Shown here in pieces: positions 47,824 through 57,149 of a stretch of 64,000 bases of DNA. The stretch lies in contig CP073276.1 in assembly GCA_038561985.1 (NCBI GenBank), forward strand, positions 2,480,001 through 2,544,000, written 5' to 3'. The position numbers were made by a program, and so were the translations under genes. The notes beneath the pieces are model-generated. The model searched no databases, had not been told where the DNA came from, and saw only the letters and a list, made by a program, of their open reading frames with translations. This DNA comes from Petrimonas sulfuriphila. Lineage in GTDB: Bacteria > Bacteroidota > Bacteroidia > Bacteroidales > Dysgonomonadaceae. Each line of letters opens with the position of its first letter. The stretch's first letter is position 1.

Positions 47824-49785
47824 ATGAAAGAAATTCAGGATTTAATATCCATTTCGCGATTCTACGGCAAAGACAGCCGTTTTGTGATCGCCGGAGGGGG
47901 AAATACATCGTACAAGAACGAAGAGAAGATCTGGGTGAAAGCCAGTGGTTCATCACTCGAAACCATTACTGAAGATGGCTTTGCCATACTGGATCGCTCG
48001 CTACTTAATCCCATGTCTGGAAAGCAATACAGCGAAAATGCTGCCGAACGCGAAGAGCAAGTCAAAAATGATCTTGCTGCGGCTACTGTCACAAAAGGTA
48101 AACGCCCGTCGGTAGAAACCTCCATGCACAACGTGATCAACTATGCATTTGTGGTTCACTTACATCCAACGATCGTAAATGGATTAATGTGCGCAGTAAA
48201 TGTCACCACAGTGTTGGAAAATCTTTTCGGTGAAAAAGTGTTGTACGTGGAATATACCGATCCGGGCTATGTTCTGTTTAAAAAAGTAGACGAGAAAATA
48301 AAGGAATATCGCCAGAAATTCAGCGAAGAACCACAGGTAATCTGGTTGCAGAACCACGGGATTTTTGTGGCTGCGGATAGTATTGAAGAGATAAAATCTA
48401 TATATGGTTCAATTTTTGCAACACTTGAAAAGGCCGTGAGCATTCCATTGCCGGAAGACGAGAGGAAGGTGTGCCGCTGCGTGAGTGAAGTGTTGCCTGC
48501 AATCCGGATGTTGGTTTCTAAGGATAACCTTAAAACCCTGAAAGTTCGCAGGAACGGATTGATAGAATACTTTTGCGAAAGTCCGAGAAACCAGGTAGCC
48601 ATTGCAAAACCTTTTACTCCCGATGCGATCGTTTACTGCAAGTCTAACTATTTGTTTTTGAACGATGAAACACCTGGACAAGTTCTCGAAAATGCTGAAG
48701 AATTGATTCCCGGCTTTGTAAATAAGTTTGGTTATCTGCCAAAAGTTTTGTTGATAAAAGGCATCGGGCTTGTATCCGTGGGAGATAATGCCAGACAATG
48801 CGATACCATTCTCGACGTATTTGAGGATGCTATGAAAGTTGCCTTTCTCTCTCAATCGTTTGGCGGTGCACACCCAATGACACAGGCTCAAATTGAATTT
48901 ATTGATAACTGGGAAGTGGAAAATTACCGCCGCAGTGTTGCTGCCGGAAATGCTTCGGGGCGGGTAGAAAATAAAACCATTGTTGTAACCGGTGCAGCAC
49001 AAGGTTTTGGCGAGGGAATTGCCGAATGTTTGCTGCGGGAAGGAGCCAATATTGTAGTGGCAGATTTGAACGAAGAGGCAGGACGGAATACGGTTGGGAA
49101 GTTTAATGGCCTGGCGAAAAGTAACCGGGCAATTTTTGTGAAAACAAATGTTTCCGAAATTTCAAGCCTCGACAACCTGGTGCAGGAGACTGTCTGTCAT
49201 TTTGGTGGAATTGACTGCTTTATTAGCAACGCCGGTGTGTTGAGAGCCGGTGGGCTAGAAGATATGACACCCGAAAACTTCGACTTTGTCACAAAGATCA
49301 ACTACAATGCCTATTTCTATTGTACAAAAGTAGTGAGCCAAGTAATGAAGCTGCAAACGAAATATGCATCAAGCGATTATTTTGCCGATATCATTCAAAT
49401 AAATTCGAAATCGGGACTTCGCGGAAGCAAGGCTAACTTTGCATATGCTGGTGGGAAGTTCGGAGGAGTTGGACTTACGCAGTCCTTTGCACTGGAACTG
49501 GCTCCCTTCAGGATAAAAGTCAATTCGGTCTGCCCTGGCAATTACTACGAAGGCCCGCTCTGGAGTGATCCCGAAAATGGGTTGTTTGTACAATACCTGA
49601 ATGCAGGAAAAGTACCCGGTGCCAAAACTATTGACGATGTGAAAGCGTTCTATCTGGCACAGGTGCCGATGCGAAAAGGTTGCACACCCGGGGATGTTAC
49701 CAAGGGGGTACTGTATCTGATGGAGCAATGCGGCGAAACTGGACAGGCATTGCCTGTTACCGGTGGACAAGTAATGTTGAATTAA
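47824..49785 (+). CDS. Bifunctional class II aldolase / short-chain dehydrogenase
   Basis: 653 residues. The N-terminal class II aldolase domain (about 1-400) has GGGNTSYK, KASGSSLETI, the acid residue in SVETSMHNVI, zinc ligands VVHLHP and QNHGIFVAA. The C-terminal SDR domain (about 385-653) has VTGAAQGFGEGIAECLL, SNAGVL, the serine in INSKSG and YAGGK. This is the layout of RhaEW, the rhamnulose-1-phosphate aldolase/lactaldehyde dehydrogenase, and of sorbitol-6-phosphate-dehydrogenase-like fusions. It would split a ketose 1-phosphate to DHAP and an aldehyde. Two bases after the PHP gene. Assignment to rhamnose relies on the divergent rhaBAT operon, which lacks an aldolase. Confidence 0.82.
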   Translation: MKEIQDLISISRFYGKDSRFVIAGGGNTSYKNEEKIWVKASGSSLETITEDGFAILDRSLLNPMSGKQYSENAAEREEQVKNDLAAATVTKGKRPSVETSMHNVINYAFVVHLHPTIVNGLMCAVNVTTVLENLFGEKVLYVEYTDPGYVLFKKVDEKIKEYRQKFSEEPQVIWLQNHGIFVAADSIEEIKSIYGSIFATLEKAVSIPLPEDERKVCRCVSEVLPAIRMLVSKDNLKTLKVRRNGLIEYFCESPRNQVAIAKPFTPDAIVYCKSNYLFLNDETPGQVLENAEELIPGFVNKFGYLPKVLLIKGIGLVSVGDNARQCDTILDVFEDAMKVAFLSQSFGGAHPMTQAQIEFIDNWEVENYRRSVAAGNASGRVENKTIVVTGAAQGFGEGIAECLLREGANIVVADLNEEAGRNTVGKFNGLAKSNRAIFVKTNVSEISSLDNLVQETVCHFGGIDCFISNAGVLRAGGLEDMTPENFDFVTKINYNAYFYCTKVVSQVMKLQTKYASSDYFADIIQINSKSGLRGSKANFAYAGGKFGGVGLTQSFALELAPFRIKVNSVCPGNYYEGPLWSDPENGLFVQYLNAGKVPGAKTIDDVKAFYLAQVPMRKGCTPGDVTKGVLYLMEQCGETGQALPVTGGQVMLN

Positions 49786-49802
49786 TAAAATCATAGCAAA
49801 AA

Positions 49803-51086
49803 ATGAAAACAAGAGCAGTCCGTTTGTACGGCAAAAAAGATCTCAGGCTGGAAGAGTTTGAATTGCCGGCCATTAAGGACGACGAGATACTTGCAAAAGT
49901 AGTTTCTGATTCATTGTGTATGTCGTCTTACAAGGCATCCTCGCAAGGCGCGGAACACAAACGGATCCCCGATAATGTAGCCGAAAACCCTATCATCATC
50001 GGTCATGAGTTTGCCGGAGAATTACTGGAAGTTGGCAGTAAGTGGGCGCATAAGTTCAAAGCAGGTGATAAATTCTCCATTCAGCCGGCCCTGTATTACG
50101 AAAACGGGCCTGTTGGTATTCTGAGCGCTCCTGGTTATAGTTACTCGTATATTGGAGGTGACGCAACCTATGTGGTGATTCCGAATGAAGTGATGGAGCG
50201 AGATTGCCTCCTGGCTTATCACGGTGAAGGGTATTATCCTGCTTCATTGGCCGAACCGCTTTCGTGTGTTATTGGAGCCATGCACGCCAATTATCATACC
50301 ACTCCGGGCAGTTACCGGCATAATATGGAAATAATTGACGGCGGAAAGATGGCTATTCTTGCCGGAGTAGGTCCAATGGGGCTGGCCGCGATCAATTTCG
50401 TGCTCCGTCGCGAAGAAGTAAAGCCATCCTTACTGGTGGTTACCGATATCGACCAGACACGGCTCGACCGTGCAGCATCCATCTATACCGTTGAGTTCGC
50501 TGCTTCACGCGGAATCGATCTGAAGTACATCAATACAGGAAAGATGGAGAATCCCGTGGAAGAGCTGAAAGCAATCAGTGGCGGAGCAGGTTTCGATGAT
50601 GTCTTTGTGTTTGCTCCCGTAAAGCCTGTTGTAGAACAAGGGGATGCTATTCTTGGATTTGACGGATGCCTGAACTTTTTTGCCGGCCCTGACAACCCGA
50701 ACTTCAGTGCCATGTTGAATTTCTATAATGTTCATTACGCCTATACGCATATTGTCGGCACCAGCGGTGGAAATAACGACGATATGGTAGAAGCATTGGA
50801 CATCATGAGCAAAGGGTTGGATCCTGCCGGATTGGTTACTCATATCGGAGGCTTGAATGCTGTTGCTGAAGCGACTAACAACCTGCCCCATATTCCTGGA
50901 GGTAAAAAATTGATTTATACACATATAGAAATGCCGCTTACCCCCATTTCCGATTTTGCAAGTTTGGGAGAAACCGACGGTCTCTTTAAGAAATTAGCTG
51001 AAATCTGTGACCGGCATAACGGTTTGTGGAGCGTAGAAGCAGAAGCATACCTCTTGTCTAACCATCCCTCAATCCGTACCCCATAA
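49803..51086 (+). CDS. SorE-like zinc-type alcohol dehydrogenase
   Basis: 427 residues, medium-chain dehydrogenase family. DSLCMSSYKASS (catalytic-site cysteine), IIGHEFAGELLEVG (His-Glu), LAEPLSCVIGAMHANYH and the Rossmann loop LAGVGPMGLAAINFVL are visible, as is a long insertion (QGAEHKRIPDNVAENP) seen in L-sorbose 1-phosphate reductase (SorE) relatives. The structural zinc cysteine cluster of classical members is not evident. It probably oxidises or reduces a sugar or polyol phosphate with NAD(P). It is 17 bp after the aldolase/SDR gene and 17 bp before the next aldolase. Confidence 0.82.
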   Translation: MKTRAVRLYGKKDLRLEEFELPAIKDDEILAKVVSDSLCMSSYKASSQGAEHKRIPDNVAENPIIIGHEFAGELLEVGSKWAHKFKAGDKFSIQPALYYENGPVGILSAPGYSYSYIGGDATYVVIPNEVMERDCLLAYHGEGYYPASLAEPLSCVIGAMHANYHTTPGSYRHNMEIIDGGKMAILAGVGPMGLAAINFVLRREEVKPSLLVVTDIDQTRLDRAASIYTVEFAASRGIDLKYINTGKMENPVEELKAISGGAGFDDVFVFAPVKPVVEQGDAILGFDGCLNFFAGPDNPNFSAMLNFYNVHYAYTHIVGTSGGNNDDMVEALDIMSKGLDPAGLVTHIGGLNAVAEATNNLPHIPGGKKLIYTHIEMPLTPISDFASLGETDGLFKKLAEICDRHNGLWSVEAEAYLLSNHPSIRTP

Positions 51087-51103
51087 CCCGAAACTGGCAT
51101 CAT

Positions 51104-52402
51104 ATGAAACAACTAGACATTCATTTAATGCATCCGGTAGAGCAGATCAACATAATTATCGGACGAATTTACCGAAGCGGAATGACCACCACTTCCGGTG
51201 GAAATATTTCCATCCGGGATGATAACGGAGATATCTGGATCACACCGTCGGGCGTGGATAAAGGAAATCTGACCACCAAGGACATTATGTGTGTAAAAAA
51301 AGATGGATCCGTCGTAGGCCTTCACAAACCATCTTCAGAATATCCTTTCCACAGGGCGATTTACGAATCTCGTCCGGATATAACGGCAATCATTCATGCT
51401 CATCCACCGGCGCTGGTCGCTTTCAGCATCGCCGGCACTGTCCCCGATACCAAGATTGTTCCGCAGGCGCATAATGTCTGTGGCGATATCGGTTTTGCGC
51501 CTTATGGCACACCTGGGAGTGAAGACCTTGGAAAAAAAATTGCCGGTGTGTTTCAAGACAAACGTTTCCGGGCCGTAATTATGGAAAATCACGGTGTTGT
51601 GCTGGGCGGGACCGATATGATGGACGCTTATCAGCGGTTTGAAACCTTGGAGTTTTGCTGCCGTACCATCGTGAATGCAGGTAAACTCGGAAAAGTAAAA
51701 TATCTTTCTGACGAACAGGTGGCAAGCTATGTGAACCATATCCCGAGGAATATTTCACATTTTATGGATGTAGAATATCCGTCTGATGAACGTGCTTTAC
51801 GTACCGAAATGGTTAATATCATTCGCCGGTCATGCGATCAGGGCTTGATGATTTCTACGTATGGAACGGTGAGTGTACGGTGGCGTAACGATGACTTTTT
51901 AATAACGCCCCGTGATGTTGCCCGTTGGGATATTTTGCCGAGCGATATTGTACAAATCAAAAACGGAATGGCAGAAGCAGGAAAAATACCCAGCCGTTCG
52001 GTAGCGCTTCACCAACGGATTTATCAGCTTAATCCGCACATCAATTCCATTATCTGCACTCAACCCATCAACCTGATGGCACACGCTGTGAGCGGAAGCA
52101 AGTTTGATGTACGTACGATTCCCGAAAGTTGGATCTTCCTGCAGGACGTGCCTTCGATTCCGTTCGGACTGATTTATAACGAGATTGACGGTGTAGCAAA
52201 AATGTTTCGTGAAAACCGGGTGATTTTGGTGGAGAACGACAGTGTCTTTGTTACAGGAGATAAATTGCTCAACACTTTCGATTACCTGGAAGTTGCCGAA
52301 TTTTCGGCCAATTCTCTCGTGATGGCTTCTGCTATCGGACCGTTGAAACCTATCGGGGACAAGGAGATAGATGACCTTCGTATCGCCTTTAATGTTGGAT
52401 AA
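51104..52402 (+). CDS. Tandem class II aldolase/adducin protein with degenerate second domain
   Basis: 432 residues, two aldolase-fold halves. The first (about 1-210) is intact: TTSGGNISIRDDNGDIWITPSG, SSEYPFHRAI (catalytic Glu), IHAHPPALVAFSIAG (zinc HxH) and MENHGVVLGG (third His). The second (about 225-425) keeps the scaffold (STYGTVSVRWRNDDFLITPRD) but SVALHQRIY replaces the Glu motif, CTQP replaces HAHP and VENDSVFV replaces ENHG, so metal binding is lost. The active half probably cleaves or epimerises a phosphorylated sugar; the second may be structural. It overlaps the lipoate ligase start by 11 bp. Confidence 0.85.
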   Translation: MKQLDIHLMHPVEQINIIIGRIYRSGMTTTSGGNISIRDDNGDIWITPSGVDKGNLTTKDIMCVKKDGSVVGLHKPSSEYPFHRAIYESRPDITAIIHAHPPALVAFSIAGTVPDTKIVPQAHNVCGDIGFAPYGTPGSEDLGKKIAGVFQDKRFRAVIMENHGVVLGGTDMMDAYQRFETLEFCCRTIVNAGKLGKVKYLSDEQVASYVNHIPRNISHFMDVEYPSDERALRTEMVNIIRRSCDQGLMISTYGTVSVRWRNDDFLITPRDVARWDILPSDIVQIKNGMAEAGKIPSRSVALHQRIYQLNPHINSIICTQPINLMAHAVSGSKFDVRTIPESWIFLQDVPSIPFGLIYNEIDGVAKMFRENRVILVENDSVFVTGDKLLNTFDYLEVAEFSANSLVMASAIGPLKPIGDKEIDDLRIAFNVG

Positions 52403-53144
52403 GTTCAATTTGAATACGAAACTTATTTTTTCTCCCTCAACCGTACCGGCTTTTAACCTGGCTGCGGAGGAATACCTTTTTTCCGTCCGGGAAGATTATC
52501 TCTTCCTGTATGTAAATAATGCAAGTGTTATTGTTGGCTATAATCAGGCGGTGGTGAACGAAGTGGACATGGACTTTTGTATTGAGAAAGATATTCGCAT
52601 TATCCGGCGTTTATCGGGTGGAGGAGCTGTTTATCACGATTCAGGAAACCTGAACTACGCTTTTATATCCGATAAGAAAGAAATGCCGCTCAGCGCCGAT
52701 TTTCTTTTGCCCGTGATCCATGTGCTTCAGCAGCTGAATATTCCCGTTGAAACCGGAAAGAGAAAAGACTTATGGTTACCCGGTGGGTACAAGGTTTCGG
52801 GTACCGCGTCGCATGTGTCAAAAGGCCGTGAATTGCATCACGGGACATTGCTTTACGAAAGCAATCTAGAACATTTGAAACGTTCGTTAAGTCCGGAAAA
52901 AAGAAACCTTATAACCAAGGCAACGGCTTCCGTACCCAGTCCGGTGAAAAACATAAGTTCTTTTTTGAAAGAAGAAAAAAGGAACCCCTTTTCTTTCCGG
53001 GAATTTGTAAAGCGGTTTGTAGATGAATCGATGAAATATTTTAACATTGCCGGGCTAACCTCATTCTCTCCGGCTGAGGTGGAAGCTATAGAAACATTGC
53101 AACGTGAGAAATATTCGCAACGTACGTGGAATTATAAGATGTGA
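52392..53144 (+). CDS. lplA: Lipoate-protein ligase A
   Basis: 250 residues from the ATG at 52392. It activates free lipoate with ATP and attaches it to E2/GcvH lysines. Seen: FNLAAEEYLFS, the lipoate-site RRLSGGGAVYHDSGNLNYAF (about 72-91), VETGKRKDLWLPGGYKVSGTASHVSKGRELHHGTLLY with the catalytic Lys region, and the C-terminal accessory part. It is the last gene of the E2-E3-E1 operon, overlapping the previous gene, so its likely partner is the E2 made at the other end of the same operon. It meets hemG tail to tail with 13 bp of overlap. Confidence 0.92.
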   Translation: MLDKFNLNTKLIFSPSTVPAFNLAAEEYLFSVREDYLFLYVNNASVIVGYNQAVVNEVDMDFCIEKDIRIIRRLSGGGAVYHDSGNLNYAFISDKKEMPLSADFLLPVIHVLQQLNIPVETGKRKDLWLPGGYKVSGTASHVSKGRELHHGTLLYESNLEHLKRSLSPEKRNLITKATASVPSPVKNISSFLKEEKRNPFSFREFVKRFVDESMKYFNIAGLTSFSPAEVEAIETLQREKYSQRTWNYKM

Positions 53145-54529
53145 CTTTTCTGATTTATCTCATTGGCCAATTTTGTTCCTTGAATAATGCGATGCGCCAT
53201 TCCTACTCCGTCCCTCAGGTTACCGGCTATATGCAAGCCGGGAAATTTTTTTTCCAATTCCGATATCGTTTTCAATCGTTCTTCCGAAGAGATTTCATAT
53301 TGGGGAATAGCATTCGGATGACGAAATATTTTAATCAAATCGGGCATTTTGTTTTCCGGGAATTTCAGCATGCGATGAAAAGCTTTTACCGTTTTTTCTT
53401 CAATCTCCGTGTCAGATAACTGCGTTAAATCTACTCGCTTTGTTCCACCCATAAAGAAAGAAAAAAGAGCGCCGTTTTCCGGACATCTTTTGTCAAAACA
53501 AGAGAACGGAAAAAGAATTCCCAAAAAATCCTCTTTGTCTTTAGATGATACTAATCCGCCAAAAGCGCTGAATGTTAATTCCTCACGTTCTTTTACTCCT
53601 ACTGCCACTTGAACGATTGGGGCGTAGCGCAGATTGCTTATCTTTTCAATTTCGTTATAAGGAATAAACGGTAGGAGTGGCGGCAAAGCATAAGCTCCCA
53701 CGGTGGTTATTACGTGGCGGCAGGTAAAATTAAGTCCTTTTCCGTTTTGTGTGCATTCAATCTGCCATGCTCTGTTTTTAGAATTTTGTGAAACGATGGT
53801 GCCGGTTGCAGAAAGAAACAGGTTTTCTGTTCCGATATGTTTTTGCATGGCTTTGGGTAAATTCTCCATGCCGCCTTTCACCGAAAAAATACCTTTTGGA
53901 GTTTTAGACCGGGAGTCTCTTTTATTTTCGCAGGATTTTTTTATGCTTCCTCCGATAAAACTACCGTAGGTTTGTTCCAGACTATAGAGCTTTGGCAATG
54001 CGTGACGGGTAATGAGTGTTTCGGCATCGCCGGCGTAAACTCCCGATAAGAACGGGTCGATAGCGTAATTGACAAACGATTTTCCTAAACGGCGGGCACC
54101 CAACGCTGCTATGGACTCGTCTGGATTTTTTCCTTTCTTCCGAAAAGGTTCACCCAATATCCGCAGCTTATCACTAAATGTAAACAACGGTGTAATAATG
54201 CCGCTCCACAGACCGTTGGGCAATGGATGGAACTGTCCGTTCTTCCATATCCACCTGCTTTCCGATTCTTTACGGGCAAATTCTATTTCGCAATCGGGCT
54301 GCAGTACATTAAATAAATTAATCACTTCTTCTGATGCGCTTGCTCCGGTATTTGGCCCCGACTCAAACACAAAGCCATTTTCATGAAATGTTTGTATTTG
54401 TCCGCCTACGCGATTACTCTTTTCAAGAATTGCTACCGACAATCCTCTGTTTTTCAGAAGTAAAGCAACAGTTAATCCGGTAAGTCCGGCCCCTATTATT
54501 ACTACGTCTTTTTCCATTAGGCTAATCAT
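53132..54529 (-). CDS. hemG: Protoporphyrinogen oxidase (HemY/PPOX type)
   Basis: 465 residues, FAD amine-oxidase family. VVIIGAGLTGLTVALLLKNR binds FAD, followed by EKSNRVGGQIQTFHENGFVFESGPNT, DPFLSGVYAGDAETLITRHALPKL (a PPOX-specific segment), FSVKGGMENLPKAMQKHIG, and the C-terminal FPGLHIAGNLRDGVGMAHRIIQG. It oxidises protoporphyrinogen IX to protoporphyrin IX. The ATG overlaps the hemN TAA by one base (TAATG), indicating coupling; an alternative ATG four codons later is also possible. HemN directly upstream makes its substrate. The name hemG follows usage in this phylum for the HemY-type enzyme. Confidence 0.9.
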   Translation of the reverse strand: MISLMEKDVVIIGAGLTGLTVALLLKNRGLSVAILEKSNRVGGQIQTFHENGFVFESGPNTGASASEEVINLFNVLQPDCEIEFARKESESRWIWKNGQFHPLPNGLWSGIITPLFTFSDKLRILGEPFRKKGKNPDESIAALGARRLGKSFVNYAIDPFLSGVYAGDAETLITRHALPKLYSLEQTYGSFIGGSIKKSCENKRDSRSKTPKGIFSVKGGMENLPKAMQKHIGTENLFLSATGTIVSQNSKNRAWQIECTQNGKGLNFTCRHVITTVGAYALPPLLPFIPYNEIEKISNLRYAPIVQVAVGVKEREELTFSAFGGLVSSKDKEDFLGILFPFSCFDKRCPENGALFSFFMGGTKRVDLTQLSDTEIEEKTVKAFHRMLKFPENKMPDLIKIFRHPNAIPQYEISSEERLKTISELEKKFPGLHIAGNLRDGVGMAHRIIQGTKLANEINQKSHIL

Positions 54530-55893
54530 TATATCGGTTTTGAAAATGTTTTATCCGATTGCAGCAAAAGCTTGTCGAGCGATGCCGCTACATTTCTTAC
54601 AAACGGAGATCCTTTTTGTTTCATTCTTATTTCCTGTTCAGACCACTCAGTGATGCCGTCATCAGCAAATTCCTGTAATTTTTTTTCGTCGTACGTCGTT
54701 GCAGATTTTACTTCTGCAACAGATAGCTTAACTCTGTCGGCTATTTCTTGCCAGTTTATCCTGTTATTACACATAAGATCCGTGATGACTTCGCGTAAGA
54801 TTTGTTCTTCTTGGCTAAGCGCATATCCTTTTTTTACCGGAATATGTCCTTTGTTTATGGTTTCTATGTATTCGTTTATGCTTTTGGTATTTTGTGTATA
54901 AGCAGAGGTAAGTTGCGAAATGGCTGTGGCGCCAAAAGCATAAACCTGTCCGGTTGTACGTCGGGTACAATATCCCTGAAAATTTCGATGCAGTGTATGG
55001 TTTTGTCGGGCAATGGATAATTCGTCGTTTTGTTTGACAAAATGGTCTATTCCTACTTGAATATAGCCGGCGTGAAGCAATAGTTTTTGTGCATTTTCGT
55101 AGATGTTACTTTTCAGTTCGTCCTGTGGTAATGGATTTCTTTCGAGAAGTTGCTGCCGTGGAAATATATGCGGAACGTGAGCATAAGAAAAAGTTACAAG
55201 GCGGTCGGGAGAAAGTGCGATGGCTTGTTGAATTGTCTCTTCGAAGCTTTCCGTTGTTTGCAGGGGCAATCCGTAAATAAAATCGAAATTGATGTGAATA
55301 TTTCTGTTTCGCAGCGCGGTAACTATTTTATCGATAGGGACTTGGGGTGCTTTACGGTTACAGGCTTTTAATACTGCATTGTTGAAGTCCTGAATGCCAA
55401 TGCTTATTCTGTTGAATCCTGCATCTGCCAGCAATTCAAAATCGTGCTCGTCCATGTATCCCGGATGACATTCGATGGCTATCTCGGGGTTGTCAATGCA
55501 TTCGAATTTTTGCAGTAACAACGAGTTGATTTCCTTAATGTAAGATAATGGTATTGCCGTGGGCGACCCTCCACCAAAATGAATTTGCGATATTTTTCTC
55601 CCGGGGCTTATCTTTTCACAGACCAAATTTATTTCTCTTTTTATGGCGTCCCTGTATTCTCTTACCTCTTGCTCTTGCTGCATAGGAAAAGAGTTGCATC
55701 CGCAATAATAGCACATTCGTTTGCAAAACGGGATATGGATGTAGAAAGAGAGGTGATTGGGTTCTTGAGTGTTGGAGTGTGTAATAGCTTCCCAAAATTG
55801 AGACTCTGCAAAATTATCGTGAAAGAAATTTGCAGGCGGATAACTGGTATAGCGGGGTACAGGAGTATTGTATTTTGAAATTAAATGATCCAT
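54529..55893 (-). CDS. hemN: Oxygen-independent coproporphyrinogen III oxidase
   Basis: 454 residues from the ATG at 55893 (MDHLISKYNTPVPRYTSYPP); the earlier ATG adds 14 atypical residues and lies in the upstream gene. Radical SAM motif IHIPFCKRMCYYCGC (about 57-71) plus HFGGGSPTAIP, SIGIQDFNNAVLKACNR, INFDFIYGLPLQT and YCTRRTTGQVYAFGATAIS are all HemN traits. It decarboxylates coproporphyrinogen III to protoporphyrinogen IX without oxygen. One base separates it from the permease stop; it is followed by hemG. Confidence 0.94.
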   Translation of the reverse strand: MDHLISKYNTPVPRYTSYPPANFFHDNFAESQFWEAITHSNTQEPNHLSFYIHIPFCKRMCYYCGCNSFPMQQEQEVREYRDAIKREINLVCEKISPGRKISQIHFGGGSPTAIPLSYIKEINSLLLQKFECIDNPEIAIECHPGYMDEHDFELLADAGFNRISIGIQDFNNAVLKACNRKAPQVPIDKIVTALRNRNIHINFDFIYGLPLQTTESFEETIQQAIALSPDRLVTFSYAHVPHIFPRQQLLERNPLPQDELKSNIYENAQKLLLHAGYIQVGIDHFVKQNDELSIARQNHTLHRNFQGYCTRRTTGQVYAFGATAISQLTSAYTQNTKSINEYIETINKGHIPVKKGYALSQEEQILREVITDLMCNNRINWQEIADRVKLSVAEVKSATTYDEKKLQEFADDGITEWSEQEIRMKQKGSPFVRNVAASLDKLLLQSDKTFSKPI

Positions 55894-55894
55894 T

Positions 55895-57142
55895 TTATTC
55901 GTTATGTGAAGTATTTGGAATTTGTTCCATTTCAAGTTTATCCATTGAAAAAGGAGGACGATAAAACCACACGAAAACGAACGAAATTACTGCCAGAGAA
56001 ATCTCTAATGCGAATAATCCGTCGTATCCGAAAATATCTCCAATTCGTGAACAAATAATGGCAACGATCATAGAACTTAGATGCGTAATAACAATTTGCA
56101 TAGTAAAATCAGTACCTTCCCTGCCTTCTCGCACAATGTCCATCGATGTGGTATAAACTATAGTGGAAGCCATACCGTAAGTGCCCCATACGAGAGCAAT
56201 TCCTGCCATTATTGCCACGAGACTGTGGACGTTTCCCGAAGCGTGCACCCACAGGAAATAGCTTGCCGTGGCAACGATAAGCAGCGATATGATTCGTCGT
56301 GATTTTTTTCGCCCGATCTTTCGGATAAACAGCCCCGAAAGGAACGAACAGAAGATGCCGGTAGCCGTTCCGAAAACACCTATCATTGCCCCGATTTCTT
56401 TCATATCGTAGCCCAGATCTACCATCAACGGCCGGAGAATGGAGAGAATGCCGATCACTCCCGAATAAAACAAAAAGAGGAATAACACGTGTTTGCCAAT
56501 TCCTTTCTGTTTAAAGAACAGGTACATGTCTTGTGGGCGAGCCTTACTTTTATTTTGCCGTTCGCGTAATCTTAGGTTTATATTTAATTGCAGTGGAACA
56601 AGCGCCAGTAATACAAATATGGCAACCCACGGTAGCATTTTACCCCATCCGATTTGCTGAAAGAGCAGTAGGAGGAATCCCCCGCCTACCATGCTTCCTG
56701 TAAACGAACCCATAGACTGCATGCTGTTGAGCAAGCTGTTATCGCGGCGTTCAAAAGACCTGGCAGCCAACGCATCTGTGGCAATATCCTGAGTAGCCGA
56801 TGAAATAAATGCAAGAAGAATCAACCCGATGATGAGCGTGAAATTTGTTTGCAGGTTGAGCATAGCCACAACAAAAATGAGCAGGGCGTAGACTATTTCC
56901 GAACCCAAAATCCATCGCTTGTAATCGTTTATGCTATCGCATTTTCTATCGATTATCGGTGACCACAGAAATTTCATGATCCACGGCAACTTTATTAGTT
57001 TCAGCAGCGCGATGGCCACGAGAGAATAGTCGCCTTGCCGCATTAAGATAGGTAAAACCGAAGAGAAAAAGCTCATCGGAATGGATTGGGCGATATAGAG
57101 TGTGAAAAAGGTAAAGAGATTGTACGATTTATCTATTTTCAT
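55895..57142 (-). CDS. MFS transporter, AmpG-like
   Basis: 415 residues with about twelve membrane helices. The first helix and loop (FTLYIAQSIPMSFFSSVLPILMRQGDYSLVAIALLKLIKLPWIMKFLWSPIID, then YKRWILGSEIVYALLIFVVAM) and AFISSATQDIATDALAARSF are typical of the AmpG/acetyl-CoA-transporter branch of MFS. It is 7 bp after the TonB receptor gene and 1 bp before hemN. Since AmpG itself carries muropeptides, the substrate here is not obvious; within a heme gene cluster an inner-membrane porphyrin carrier is a reasonable guess. Confidence 0.85.
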   Translation of the reverse strand: MKIDKSYNLFTFFTLYIAQSIPMSFFSSVLPILMRQGDYSLVAIALLKLIKLPWIMKFLWSPIIDRKCDSINDYKRWILGSEIVYALLIFVVAMLNLQTNFTLIIGLILLAFISSATQDIATDALAARSFERRDNSLLNSMQSMGSFTGSMVGGGFLLLLFQQIGWGKMLPWVAIFVLLALVPLQLNINLRLRERQNKSKARPQDMYLFFKQKGIGKHVLFLFLFYSGVIGILSILRPLMVDLGYDMKEIGAMIGVFGTATGIFCSFLSGLFIRKIGRKKSRRIISLLIVATASYFLWVHASGNVHSLVAIMAGIALVWGTYGMASTIVYTTSMDIVREGREGTDFTMQIVITHLSSMIVAIICSRIGDIFGYDGLFALEISLAVISFVFVWFYRPPFSMDKLEMEQIPNTSHNE

Positions 57143-57149
57143 TTTTGCT

